From Isoetes taiwanensis (Eukaryota; Streptophyta; Lycopodiopsida; Isoetales; Isoetaceae): a stretch of 64,000 nt of DNA. Below the pieces are notes generated by a model. The model worked only from the letters and a program-made list of their open reading frames with translations. It searched no databases and was not told the DNA's origin. The DNA lies in NCBI GenBank assembly GCA_021234155.1, contig JAJEKV010000003.1, positions 31,665,166 to 31,729,165 of the forward strand. The letters are read 5' to 3'. How positions within the stretch are numbered: the first letter of the stretch is position 1; every line of letters begins with the position of its first letter. Below, piece by piece: positions 45,179 to 58,100 of the stretch. The translations under genes were made by a program, and so were the position numbers.

Positions 45179-45387
45179 GACGGTAATCCAATTTGCAACG
45201 TACTACCACACCACTTTCTAGCGAAAATCCAGCCAGAAGCCCACAATCATTTTCCTAACGGCTCGTTCGTGAGGTGGACGTGCGAGTACATGAAGGGTGT
45301 AAAAAGAAATGACGGGCAGTTACGCCCATCAGCACCCAGATTAAGCAAAAGCAGGGGTGCTGATAGCGGGCTAAAACCCTGCTATAA

Positions 45388-45409
45388 GCATGCGTCCGGA
45401 CGCATGCTT
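45388..45409. promoter_or_regulatory. Subterminal perfect palindrome (core GCGTCCGGACGC)
   Basis: A 22-bp perfect palindrome lies just inside the right inverted repeat. TCCGGA is at bases 37-42 counted from the transposon end. The same core sits at the same offset in the element at 60,865. Likely a transposase-binding site (inference). Confidence 0.6.
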
Positions 45410-45530
45410 TTGCTACCCACCAGCATACTTTCACCCAATTGGAAGTTAAGATTTCTTGCGAGACTATAGTTAATTAATTTGCGTAGACATAAGTAGCATT
45501 ATGGTTTCCAAATGGGCCGTCTCTACTTGC

Positions 45531-46010
45531 CCTCTCACTTCAAATCACTACTTCAAATTTAACAGTTCGCTTCCACTTCCAATTCACACTTACACCAACC
45601 GAATACTATGTCCATTCGAATGATGCCACTCTGCTAAGATCTGTGGGTTTTTCTATGAATAAGTCTTATGCTGCCAAAATTTAATAGTGTCAACAATAGT
45701 AGCACCTATTATTAGCAATAGTTATGCCACATCTAAGCTTAAATTTGTCAATACGAACTAGAAACGTGTGCCCGGCGATGCCGGGCAATATCCGAGGGCG
45801 TCTGTAATGGACTGCGAGTTATACATAAGACAAAATGTTGAATTAGATTTAGAGCTATATTATTACACAAATGAATAGTGTAGTTAAAGCTATCCATGTT
45901 ATTAATTGAGTGAGGAGCCTATGGAGTGCCTTCATAATTCAAGTCGTCAATGTTAAAGTCTCTTCAATTTGCAAGTGCAAGTACAATTTATGCATGAGAT
46001 TCTTAGGTTT
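45531..46010. repeat. 480-bp direct repeat, copy 2, with empty transposon site
   Basis: See copy 1 at 35,538. Past this copy, 46,031-46,058 preserves the sequence that the 37.7-kb transposon interrupted in copy 1. Confidence 0.85.
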
Positions 46011-46059
46011 TTCTTCTCTTATATGTCACAAACATATTGAATTGGAAGTTAAGATTTCT

Positions 46060-48360
46060 TGGAAGTTATTGGTAGAACTGTTGGCTAGTATTCGTGAGCA
46101 TCAATTGATGGCATAGGCAAAGAAGACAAAGGTGCTTGTGCTGGCAGAAGTAGCCTAAACACTCCATCACCGTCCTCTGATATAAACGACAAGATTTAAA
46201 CTGTTGCTTTATGAACTTTGCCAAAGCTTTTGAAGCAGTCCCTGGGGAGACATTGTGGGAAAGATTGAATGAATTAAGGTTTGTTGAAAGGAAAAACAAA
46301 CCATCTTGTTCTCCAGATGGAATGTACAAGAACACAGGTGCATAACAATGAGGATTACAATCATCTAAAAAAAATCTAGAAAGCCCTGTGATAACAATAC
46401 TTTGGAGTTGGTAAAAACCTTGCACTAAAAAAGCCAGATTAATTATGTACTTGTCAAGGTTCCATAGCGATACCAGTTAATACACTTATCCATGAAAAAG
46501 CATATGGTGATTGCTTCCAGAAAGCATATGAATTCGCACGGGAACACACCACCTCAAAATTGAGATAGGCAGATGGGCCAATGAATAGCATGAATAAAGG
46601 ATCTGCCAATGATGCCAGCTAAAAGTTATTGAAGATGAGGCCCATTATCTTTAGGCACTGCCAAGCATTTGCATCTATTTAGATATGATATGAGGGGTTG
46701 GTTACACTTGACCAACCGTTACATATGATGATGAATACACCTGCGATAGGAGCATTGGCGCTCTGTATTCAGGAGATATTGGACATGCAGGGTCAATTAT
46801 GTCCCTAATAACATAATTACAGAAACAGTTGTTGACCATTTTAACTGTTTTGCCCAGAAAAAAACAAGGGGTTCTGGCACTTGCCATTGCAAGAACGAAA
46901 AAGTGCATGTAAAAAATGCCATTAATAAGCACAGTCCATTAAAAGAACGGCCAAAAAGGCCCGTTCTTAGTGTTTCAAAAATTATAGCGCTCTCGATCTT
47001 GTAATTTGACTAACCTAAACCTAAAAAAAAACTGAATGGATTATGGAACTAACATTGGCACTGCATGAATCCAAATAATGGTGCAGATCACTCAAACTAG
47101 CTTATCCCTATTTGGCAAACCACCCTTTTAGCTTCAAAAGGTATGTTCTAGATTTCTCTTCATTTTTAGGTCTGTTCTGCCAATTCTGGACCTATTTCAA
47201 ATAGAATCTGCTATAATCTAGGCATTTTGTTCTTCTAAAGCATCTAATTTTGTGATGGCCTATATGATATGTGACATAATTTATGTAAAATACATTTCTA
47301 CAAGAGTTCCTTACAGCTTTGCTATGAAATGTTGAAATGATGATTAAATTATAGTTTATAGCTGTGATTCGGACTCCATCTATATAACCCAATGGATAAG
47401 ATCATATTATGAGAGGAATTAATATATCAGCCCATAAATTATCATCTTGAAGGTCTTTCTAATTCCTTTTCTTTCTTATGGTTAATTGTTGTAAATCCAT
47501 GAAAGGAGAAAAGAACCTGAGAATAATCTCCTCTTGGGAAATCCGCTGAAATTTAGCCTCTTAAAGAGAGTTGTAAACTGCCTACACTTATTTGGTGGCT
47601 AAAGATCCCGGGTGCACAGAATCTTATGGTAAACTTGTCTGTTGCTATATAAAAGGTTCAAATATCTTCCCTCAAATTGGACCAAGAAGATCTTTTTGTG
47701 TCTCTATCATCTTCTTTTAAATGAAACCACATTATTAAGATCAAATGCTAAAACATGTTTTGGCTGGCTAGGCAAGAATTTGCAATCCACATATTTTGTT
47801 GGTTGTACAAGGTTTTGCAACTTTGAGAAGATATGGTTTCACGATTCTGCATTATGGTGAAGATGGCCCTAGTCTTGAAAGCACATTAATCATTGGTGCA
47901 ACCATTGTTTTATCAGTCTCCATTGCATCCATAATTCTGCAAATGCCTATACATCTTGCATACATATCGATTACAATGGAGTAAGCAACCACATTTTTCT
48001 GGAAACCCTTTCCAAGCATCTCTTTGAAATTTTTTTTTGCACCTCATGCCTTTTAGACTTTGCCAAGACATCATAAATGTCTATGGCATCATCAATTTAG
48101 GTAGTTGATTATTCATTCCACATAACGTACTTGTAGTCTTCATGGCCAGACACTTGCATTAGTTTCTTTAGAACCTCAAGCCCCTATTCAAATAGCCCAG
48201 TAGTTGGATACACCTTAATCATGGTTGCAATTTTAGATTGAGAAAATAATTTAGATTTATGGTCATAATTCATAAATAAGATTTATTGTTGCTTTGATTT
48301 TGCTTTGTTCTCCCATAATTCAGATTTGTTTTTGTGCATAATTCAGATTTGTTCTTGCGT
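46060..48360. other. No gene seen
   Basis: AT-rich sequence with scattered short open frames lacking splice context or family motifs. A minus-strand frame at 46,066-46,425 is Cys/Leu-rich and unconvincing. Confidence 0.4.
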
Positions 48361-48367
48361 AGGAGTC

Positions 48368-50021
48368 ATGTCCACCAGAAAAAGGAAATCTCCAACGACA
48401 TCAGGGCCTAAACCAGGTGATTGATGGAAAGAAGTGGAACTAGTTTAGAGTGGCAACAAGCTTGCAGTAGATACTAGAGAATGGATTTGCACATATTCTA
48501 GAGAGATTCAGATTTCTTCGGTGAAAAGATTGAGAGATCGTTTGCTTGGGGAAGAGGGATGTGATGTTGCAGCTTGTTTATCCATTTCGAAGGATAAAAG
48601 CCAAACATTATCGGTCTTTGGGAAGCAATTGGATGTGATTAAAGTAAAGAGGAAGGAAATGCAAGGTCGTTCCAAGAAGGCAACCTCATTTGACATCATT
48701 CGAGGAAGAAGGAACCATCAAGGAAAAGAGCATTGAAATAGTAGTGGGATTCAGAAGTTCATTGCGCCTACAAAGAAATCTAAGAAGACGCGGCAACAAG
48801 AGATCAAAAAGCTATTGGATCCACACACAAAGGAAGCAGTGAATAGACAAGTTGCCAGTTGGTTTTAACATGACCATATCCCTTTTCAAATTGCTAGATC
48901 ATTTTTTTTAAAGCTGTCGTGACTCGTGAATGAAATAGGGAGCTACGGTCCTAGGTACGAGCCATCTAAGTATGATGACCTTCATACCAAGTTTTTGTAG
49001 AAGGAAAAGAGTAGCTTGATGGACCTTTTGACTGAAATAAGAGGGCAATGGGTTGATTTTGGAGTTATGTTAATTTTTGATGGATGGACGGATAAGTGAG
49101 AACGTCATATTGAGGGATCAATTGCTCATTGTAGAGGTAGGGCCTACTTTCTTATGTCACATGACATTTTGGCCACAAGTAAATCAGCTCTAAATCTAGC
49201 TTCAATTTGGAAGGACAATATTTTATATGTTGGATCTTCTAACATTGTGCACTGGCCGATGGTGAGAATGCAAATTGTTCAGCAAGAAGAGAAATTCAAA
49301 GGGAATATTCTGCCTATTTTCTTTTGTCATGGATTGTTCATTGTCTTAGTAACTTGATGAAGGACATTGAAAGACTACCAGATGTTGATCCTTGGTGCAA
49401 AAAGCAAAATAACTGGTTATATATATGTGAAGGGGCATTTATCAAAGCACAATTCTTGAACCTAACACAAGAAAATCATAATAATAAGGTTTTGCTTAAG
49501 TATTGTGAGACACACTTTGGTTACAATTTAATATGCTAGAAAGGTTGCATGAATTGCATTGTGTATTGAAATGTTTATTTATTGATGAATACTATCGCAA
49601 GTCTAAAAATGCATGCTCAGCTACATGTTAAGCTTGCTATAAGATAGTATTTGATGATGATGTTTGGGTTGATGTTGAGCATCACATTCAAGTTGTATAG
49701 CCAATTATCTTGATGTTGCACCTTGTTGATAACAATGTTCCTTGCATTGAAAATGTTTATGAGGCCTTCACAGGATGATTGGGCACATCAAGAAGTTGAA
49801 GAAGAAAGAAGAAAAGTTTGATTGATTGAATTATTTGTGTGCAAAAAGATGCTGCACTTTACTTGGATCCTGAGTGGGAACAAGTTACGGCAGGTTCCAC
49901 AGATGTATGGTCATTTTGACAAGGTGCTTGACATGATGATTGGAGATGTGGATAAAATTCACACCATAAGAGAACAATGTGGAATCTATAGGCAGAAGGC
50001 GGCAGAAGGAAGGGAGGTTTA
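48368..50021 (+). pseudogene. hAT transposase relic (DUF659 type)
   Basis: From MSTRKRKSPTTSG the plus strand reads, through several stops, KFIAPTKKSKKTRQQEIKKL, VNRQVASWF, HDHIPFQIARS, GSYGPRYEPSKYDDL and VDFGVMLIFDGWTDK with AHCRGRAYFLMS and DILATSKSAL. This is the DUF659 segment of plant hAT transposases (P-F-x-A-R-S; GPGYKPPSYxxLR; xSDGWTD; S.G..F). Later pieces (VPQMYGHFDKVLDMMIGDVD, IREQCGIYRQK) fit the region before the dimerisation domain. The relic stops abruptly at about 50,021 where the DUF7869 element begins. The hATC domain is missing. At least eight stops or frame changes. Confidence 0.7.
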
Positions 50022-50723
50022 ACCATCATTCAATTAAATTGGGATTATGTCTTAATTTTGGGATAAATTTTATATTGCACTTTTTTAGTAACTTTGTTAA
50101 ATTCACTTTTTTAGTAACTTTGTTGCCCTTAGACTAGAATAGACGTTAACATATAATCACACACGGGAATATAAACTCACACCTTAACTTCAAATTACAA
50201 AATCATATATCATGGAACTCAAGTAGTACACAACTTTTATTAACTGTAGAAAAGATACATAGTAACTGTTTTTCATTTTTCCACTAGCATCCCCAAGGAT
50301 ATGAGAACCTTATTCCTTACATCCTGAGGTATTGTAACTCTCGATGTTTTACTAACAAGGTTGCGTATTAAACGGGAGCGAATCATCGAAACGGGAGCAA
50401 ATGGAATATTCCTCAAAGATTCCCCTTTTTTTTCAAAAAAAGAGCTAAAATGAGGTAAAAAAATTATTTTGGTCATAAAATTGAATTTTGACCCCCCCAA
50501 AAGCACTCATTTTTTTTTTGCAAAGAGAAAATTGATTGTGTCAAAGTGACACTTTTCCTAACAGTTAGAATTTACCTGAAGTGTGTTTTTAGAGAAAACC
50601 TCTAATTTAAGTGTAGATCCTACACAACATTTTGTTAGCTTGGATTGTATTCCAGAAAAAGATACTTTGAAGTTATAATGAGTCATTTTTTAATGATATA
50701 ATATTTCAAAGTACCAAAATTGT

Positions 50724-51290
50724 ATTCCGGAATACACTTTTGCTATTCGAGGATAACAGAAGTGTATTCCGGAATACACTTTTGCTTTTCTTGAAAGTCA
50801 AAGTGTATTCCAGAATACACTTTTGGTTTTGCTCGAAATCCAAAGTGTATTCCGGAATACACTTTTGCTGTACAAGTTTTTGAGCCTCAACAGTGATCTT
50901 GCAATTTTTCACGCTTTTGCGATTTTCGGCATTTTCAATGACCTTGCAATTTTTTTTTTTGTTTCAATTGACTTGAGTGACCTTGCGATTTTATTTGTTT
51001 TTTATGTGGGGATACAGGAACATAGTTTTAAATAATGAACAGATTAGCGAATGGGGAAAAACAAACCGACAACGACTAGATTTTTTGGTATTTTCATTTT
51101 ATTTTGATGACCTTTCAATTTTTTTTGATTTGTTTTGTGTGGATACAGGGATATAGTTTTAAATAATAAAGGGATTTTGATTTTTTTGTTCTTAAGACTA
51201 GGGATACTGGACCTTGGTACCAAATCATAAGAGGGAAATGTATTCCGGAATACACTTTGTATTCCAGAATACATTTTTTTTTTCGAGAAG
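50724..51290. repeat. GTATTCCGGAATAC palindrome cluster
   Basis: At least six copies of AAGTGTATTCCGGAATACAC or near variants lie at 50,724-50,870 and 51,237-51,280, inside the hAT-like insertion near one end. Confidence 0.9.
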
Positions 51291-51799
51291 GACAGAGACG
51301 TGTTTTTTGTGCCCTTTTTGCTCTGGCGATCTTTGTCTATGGAGCTCACACCACCATTTCAGTTTCAGATTGGGTAAGCCTATGGCATTGGCTAAAGGTT
51401 AACACAAGGCGCTGGCTAAGCATCTTTCAAAATTATTTTTCTCATTGCGGTAGCTGTATTGTAGGTTTGGATGCCGGAATCAGATTGTAGGTCGGATGCC
51501 AGAATCGTATCAGGAGTTGGACGCCACGTCTGATGTGTAAAGGCTTCAAGCCATATGCAGAAGTTAATAAGGAGCAAGGGACGATGGCGGATTGAGGAAG
51601 TTTCGGCTATGGTGGGGCATGCAAAACAAGCTACTTTGAACGGTATCGAGATCTCCATATTTTGCATTGTTAGCCTCTTCTTTTCTTATATTTGCTCTAT
51701 GCAGACGCTCCTACTGTTATGCAAACTTTCATGTGCTTGTGCAGGGCATTTCGGATGTAGGCATCATTCCAATGGATTAGGCCAAAGAGCTACTGCTTT

Positions 51800-53225
51800 G
51801 AATCAAGCCGAAATCTGTTCTTAGGGCCGGATTTGGCTCTGAGAAAAGCTCTGAGACATCAAAGCTTCATGCTGAAGCTATTTTGGATCCACAAGAAAGT
51901 CTGGAAGATGCACTTGTCTGGAATGTTTCGCAGGTCTGGAGATGCACTAGTATTTTTATTACCTAAAGGTATTTATGGATTGAGGTTCAGTCAAGGAGTT
52001 AGAAGCAGTATTTTCATTTGGAATAAATCTTGGGTATAGAATTGATGGAGAAATGATGAAGTTCAACTTTTTTACAATGCAATTTCCATCCTCCAATCGT
52101 ATAATTGGAGCCACTTTACTCTTTATATTTGCTGTTTGGGTATGCAATTTACTTTTGAATTAATCATATCTAGCGTGGATTTTCATGTCAATTCAGGAAA
52201 GACCAGACATACACAATGGCCACAGATGCAGCAAGAGATGATATATTCCCTGCTAACCAGATGATTACTTGAAGTTGCAATAGCAGGAATGTCACAAGAA
52301 CTTATCTGGTCCATGCCTTCACATCTGGTTGGTGTCTTACTTAGGCACAAATCTGAACCAATAACTTGAAGCCTTGAATTGGGTACTGGAGAAAAGAGAT
52401 AGTCTGTTGTGCTAACAGAAAGAGCATAGCCACCACCGTGATCATTATCAGCACCACCATCAGGACTTATCAGCACCACCATCAGGACTTATGCTCTCAC
52501 GGATTGGCAAGGACCTTATAATATTTTTGTCCAGATTTGCATCTTGATGATTCATGCAGGGCCAGGAACTATCTGGTTTGTTTGCTTGAGAATAGTTACC
52601 TTTCAGGGGCTGAGAATCTAGAGCGACAACCTACATGAAGAATCTCATTGCATGATGCCGGCTCAACCTACATGAAGATCCATCAGATAGTGATGACTTC
52701 ATTGAAGGAGTCACTAATGTGCTTGGAAGGTATGTCTCCTTTAAGACAATTCCATATAAACCTGCAGTACCAAGCATATCAATACTGTTGTTATTAACAT
52801 TCTGCCTTGACAAATACTGAGTCAATGGAACACATGTCCCCATTGAGGTGATGTCACATGGATTCTTGTCCTCAGCCTCATCCCTTGTTCCACCAGGCAC
52901 GTCAGTATTCTCACAAGCATTGATGCAGACATTGTAAGATTCAGATACCACTGTATGATACTTTTCTTGACGTTCTTGTGCTTTGAAAACTGCAATAAAG
53001 ATCGCTTCAGCAAAGGATAAAATATAATTGTAGAGAATTGTAAGAGAGCTCACACTGATTGAGATGTTTGAACGAAATCTTTCTTGTCGAATTTATTTTC
53101 TTAGATTTTAAATTCAGCCCAGGTGATGGAGAAGAAGGCAATATCAAGTCTATGCTCGATTTCTCAAGAACTTCTTTGCCTTCACAAGCACAAAAATAGT
53201 CATTGTTCAACCATTTGGTCAGCAT
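51800..53225. pseudogene. Captured exon-like fragments inside the hAT-like insertion
   Basis: On the plus strand 51,827-51,930 may encode GFGSEKSSETSKLHAEAILD and onward to NVSQ before a GT. On the minus strand, 53,007-53,225 (MLTKWLNNDYFCACEGKEVL...) and 52,631-53,000 (FKAQERQEKYHTVVSESYNV..., later VPLTQYLSRQNVNNNSIDML) look like exons of an ordinary protein. I recognise neither parent. Opposite strands imply two captures or rearrangement. Confidence 0.35.
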
Positions 53226-56200
53226 TCAATGAATTAATGCAAAGAATATTTCACCTCTGCCATCTTATAAAATAGCTGCAACTCATCAAGGCAATGATTA
53301 AAGTCATTTGTTTGTTTAATTGAATTTCGTAGCCACTTAGACATAAAAGTAGTATTCCTTGAATTCTTAAAACGTTCATCTGCAACGTTTGTTTACTTTA
53401 AATTCTAATCTATTACAAATTCACCTCATTTTGTCATGTGTTCACAATAACCCAGTGCCAGAAAAAATAAATGTAGTGGAAATGGCATATGCTAAATCGT
53501 AATCATGATGATGTTATGGACTTTAACCCCAAAAAAGGCTATTTCAAAGTGTTGATATATTGACCCTATGATAAGAAAATAATTTTCTGCTAAAATAGCA
53601 CATATTAAATTGTAATCACCATGATTTTTTGGACTTCACCCCTAAAAGAGCCGTTTTGCATGGTTAATATATTTTTTGGAAGGGAATCTTCAAACGGGAG
53701 TGCTGCAACACTCCCGGTAATATGCAACTGTGTTTACTAGGAATAGTTTTTGGAGTCCACGAGTACAATACGGTTTCAATGTCTAGCCAAAGATCAGGAT
53801 CACTTGGATTTCTCCTCCACCTCTTTGTCCAACAATCTGAATATCTTTCTTTATCGGTGACATTACTCAACTGATGTACTGGACACCACCATTCCACGCG
53901 CACCTTATTAAAGTTAACATCACCTTCTTCTTTGCAAATATCCGAGATAGTGTATCACAAGGCATCCTAACATTTAACTGCCATAATTAACCACTAAGGA
54001 ACCACTATACATATGGTTACTTATGCAAAAAATAATAATCTTAATAGAAACCACACATTGTAGTGGTTTTTGTAAGTAGAGTGCAGTTTTTCATGCTGGT
54101 TTTTGTTGCAACATGGTTTATTTGAATTGATAATGGTTTCTAACATGGTTTTCCTGTTAGTTTATTGATACAACATGGGTTATTAAGTTGGTAATGGTTT
54201 ATGGTATGGTTTTTCAATGCTAGATGATGATTTTCCACATTGGTTTTCTTTTTAGTATGGTTTACTAAAATTAGTGCAGTTCGCAAGGTGGTTTTTACGG
54301 CCAATATAAATATCTAGTGGTTATTCATGCTGGTTTTCTATTGCAAAATTGTCTACTAAAAATCGATTATGGTTTGTAGCATGGGTTTCCGTACCAATTT
54401 AATTTGCATGGTGGTCATTTATAATTCCCAAACAAAAGGGTGGTTATTCATAGTGCTTGTTCATAAACTTCAGTAGATATTATGCATTCCATGATGTAAA
54501 TTAAATTATTACTTAAAAAGTTGAGCATTGAACTATAGGCTTCATGTTATTGGGTCATTTTAGTTAGTTTGGGCTTCGCAAATGTGGCTTATGGATCAAG
54601 GACAATCCAATTCACCACTTCGGGCAGGATGAGATTATACAATCTCACTGTGTTGCTTTAGGAACCATATGTTATATGTTGAAACATCTCCTACCCTTAA
54701 AAGATACCATTTGCTGAAAATGTATACCATTTGGGCCGGTGCGAGGATCATGTTACGCCCAAATTTTGGCACACCAATTTTATAAATACTTCATGCATGT
54801 CTATTGTTGGCATAATATAATAGTTCAATGGTATGGCTGCCGTGAATATTTTATAATCTCATGACTCCTAATTTGCTCCTCAGGACTCGGTTAAATGTTT
54901 CGCAAAATCGACGAAGCAGCAGAATAGTGCATTACCAATTCCTTTAGATCCTTCCATGACTATGCTTAAAGTGACTAGATGATCCATGGTTAGATGATCA
55001 TGATGAAAACCACTCTATCCCCTGGCTCTGACATTTTGCCCTTACGCCCACTTCCCAATCTCTTTTCCAAGACTGCCTCAAACAATTTGACCAACACACT
55101 GTTCATCACCATGAGAGTTCTATTATCCTCAACAATTATATCCCACCCCCATTTGAGAAGCTCGATTGCCATATCTAGAGAATATCGAACTTTTCCACTT
55201 GACATTGGTTAAGGGGCAATTTGACATTGGAAAATGGCATTCAGACTCTAGCTTCCTTTGACATTCACCTAGGGGTTTAATTGTTCGTACATGTTAACTA
55301 TAACACATGAAGTTTAAGTTGCTAATTAATGAGGGGTTTTAGTCGAAAGATTTCTGATCCTGAACCTTGTTCTAAACTGGCACCAAGTCGACAATACTAT
55401 TTTATGGTGGGGGGCATTTTGGCAAATATATAAAATACAGGGGTATTTTAAAAATTATAGGTAAATACAAGGGCATTAGGCTAGACTAGATGTAACGGTC
55501 GATTAAATCAGGCATCCAACTCGGAGATGTCTTTCTATTCTATTTTATTTCTCCCGCTTTAATTTGGTTTTGATCATTATTTCTCCCGCTCATTTTTTTT
55601 TGTGCCCTTTACAGAGGTTCGGACGCCATAGCCATGGCGCCCAGGCTTTTCTGGCCTTGATCAAAAGCTCTGATCTGATGGAAGCGTCTATGCAACCAGC
55701 CCTGCATGGCAAAAGATAAACTGCTCTGACTGGCCATTCCGGCCTTTTCCAAGAAACAACGATGGAGTTGCAAATCCTTGGGGATTCATGGTAGCTTTTC
55801 AACATCTTAAGGTTTTTCTGTTAGGGCCATTTGTGGTCTTTTTTACTGATGATTTTTAATAGATTCACAGCTCTATTTGGTATGCAGGAGTCGTTGGAAA
55901 TCTACAGCTATGAGGAATGGCTCTTTAAGCTAGGTAACACATATAAACTGTTCTGAAGCACAAATGCTAAGGTTTTCCATTTTTTACACAGGCGATGGAG
56001 GTTTTCCTTTGGCAAATGTTAGCAGACTCTGACATTTACTTCCTTCATCCCAAGGTAGGAAATAAACCCGTGATCTTTTGTTGTTTTTTAAATATTCTGA
56101 CCCCGCTTACATTCTGTTTCTTTTGCGAGATTTGTTGAAGCAGTTTCGTTGAACTATACAATATGGTGAAATTTTTATCTTTTCTAAGATGCTCAAGATA

Positions 56201-57940
56201 AATTGTTTACAAGCCACGCTTCAATACATATGAAGTGCTCTTGTATTTAAGTTCTAGATTGCTTAAAATATTAAGGCACTAGAAGCATTTAGGTTTTTGA
56301 AGTCGTGAGAGAAATATTTTAAATAATATAAGTTTGGTTCAAAATACAAACCAAGTTCAAAAGGCAAACAATCCACTTAGTTTGTTCAATGCTCAACATG
56401 AGTAATCCATTTGATCTCATATAGAATTTAGGATAACATATGCAAGAACAAATCTTTTCCAACATGAATTCTCCTTAGATTATTATTGTTTCATCATTCA
56501 AACATTTGATATTGAAACCATTAAAAAAATATTTACTGTAGCATTGGTAATGGGTGACTTGCTTTGAGCATTTACCAACCTTTTATTCACAGCAAATCGG
56601 CACGAACCTCTTCCAGATGGATCAGAAATCGACTTAGAAAGACTACAACTATACATCTTGGTTTTAATTTACACAGGTCCGGTGGTTTTGCCAGCTTGGC
56701 TCCAAAAGATTGGATCGAATCTTTTCTGTGCTAGATAGAATGCTTAAGAAAACAACTTCATATGTTTGTACTCTCTACAAACCATTCGTACATTGAAACA
56801 AGTTCCCTAGGTTATTTTTGTCTGCTCTTCTATATACAGAACAAGTTTAACCATTGATTTTCCAAAGTTAGATATTTTTGTCTGCTCTTCTATATATAGA
56901 ACAAGTTTAACTTGTTCACAGAACTTTCTCAGTGCTCCCTGCCTTTATTTTTTCAACTAGCAATTATTATCTAACTATATATTTCAGCCCAATTTGCAAA
57001 GGGTTTTTTAAGTTGTCTAATTTGCAAGTTACAAAATGTTCATGTTGATTTCTCTTGAATTGTAGATGACTAACCAAATGCAAAACATGTTACTTTCTCT
57101 AGTATGGTCTAAGCATTCTACATCATGTTTATGGATCCAATTAAAAACCAAAAGTTGGTGCTAAGTAGCGTGGTACAAAGTGCTTATGAAACATGCACAA
57201 CTAAAACGTGCATTAAAAACTCTATTTTGTTCAGAATACAAGGACAACTAGATATTAGATTGCCTCATAATTGTAGGGAAGTCTAGAAAATGTCTAGCTT
57301 CGGGTAAGAGCTCATGGGATACTAGCTACAACATATACAGGATCAGGTTGTCTAAAATGCAAGGCACATTATCTTGTTATCTTGTTGGCTTCAAAATACT
57401 CACCTGCCATGCTTCACGTATGAGATACAAACTCTATATGCGCTTTGAGATACGGATTGCTCTTTATATTAAGCTAGAACTTGGATTTTCACAATTATTA
57501 GGCAAGATATATTTGCGCAAACATGCTTATCTAGTATGCCTAGCCAATCATAGACAGACACCGAGTATTAGCAACTCTACACCTCTGCTACAAAACTATG
57601 GTGCCAAGGCGATGGGCAGAATGACTGCCTTCGGCCAGTTTAGGCCAGTCATGCAGGTATTGCAACTGCATTCTAACGTAAGCGAGGGCTTGCCCTGATG
57701 GGCAACCCAAAAGATATTGGGACAATTCTTCCTATGAATATCAAAAAGAAAAGGAAACATATTGGAACATTGGGTTAACCAATAAAAACAAAAAAATGGA
57801 ACTAATGCCTGCCAGAAACAATCTATTTTGAACGGTTCAGATTAGTTAATTCATTGACGGTTAAGATTGATCCAGCTCATCGATCCATAAACAAAGCTGC
57901 GGGCGGGATTTAGGCTATTCCATTTGAATCCGTTACAATC

Positions 57941-58100
57941 TGCTTCCGCTTCATCCGCTTGCAAGATATGCCCTGGTTTTTGCAGATCTGGCCTCAATCT
58001 TTATGCATATTCTGTTTCAATCCATTGCAATCTGTTTCCGCTTCATCCGCTTGCAAGATATGCCCTGGTTTTTGCAGACCCGGCCTCAATCTTTATGCAA
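57941..58100. repeat. 87-bp tandem duplication
   Basis: CGCTTCATCCGCTTGCAAGA through CTCAATCTTTATGCA appears twice with few differences, inside the CACTA-like insertion. Confidence 0.85.

Larger units (their letters stand above)
37755..45436. mobile_element. 7.7-kb DNA transposon carrying DDE-like and FCP1-like genes
   Basis: The ends are 29-bp identical inverted repeats (37,755-37,783 and 45,408-45,436, starting GGGTGAAAGTATGCTGGTGG). AATT borders both sides. The paralogous empty site at 46,031-46,058 reads ATATTGAATTGGAAGTTAAG, which fits insertion with a 4-bp AATT duplication. Inside, a plus-strand FCP1-like gene starts about 330 bp from the left end. A minus-strand DDE-like transposase gene starts about 260 bp from the right end. 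They converge near 41.5-41.8 kb. Both genes contain stops or frame changes, so this copy is dead. The right end has a subterminal palindrome centred on TCCGGA, shared with the element at 60,865. Confidence 0.8.
50356..53732. mobile_element. 3.4-kb non-autonomous hAT-like insertion
   Basis: The ends are inverted copies (CAAGGTTGCGTATTA against CACAGTTGCATATTA, 12 of 15 matching, then CGGGAG). The flanks TTTACTAA (50,348-50,355) and TTTACTAG (53,733-53,740) are an 8-bp target duplication with one change, which marks the hAT superfamily. The original site is preserved in the other DUF7869 copy. There is no transposase inside. A hairpin of CGGGAGTG and its complement lies just inside the right end. 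It contains palindromic repeats and captured exon-like fragments. Confidence 0.8.

Noticed and set aside
35538-46010. 480-bp direct repeats 10 kb apart read as LTRs of a retroelement
   Set aside because: No tRNA primer site, polypurine tract or retroviral-type coding between them; the second copy continues into the empty site of the DNA transposon, so it is a tandem duplication.
54990-55212. Overlapping 70-codon frames on both strands
   Set aside because: Codon texture slightly favours the minus strand but no family match or splice context; mentioned only within the CACTA-like insert.
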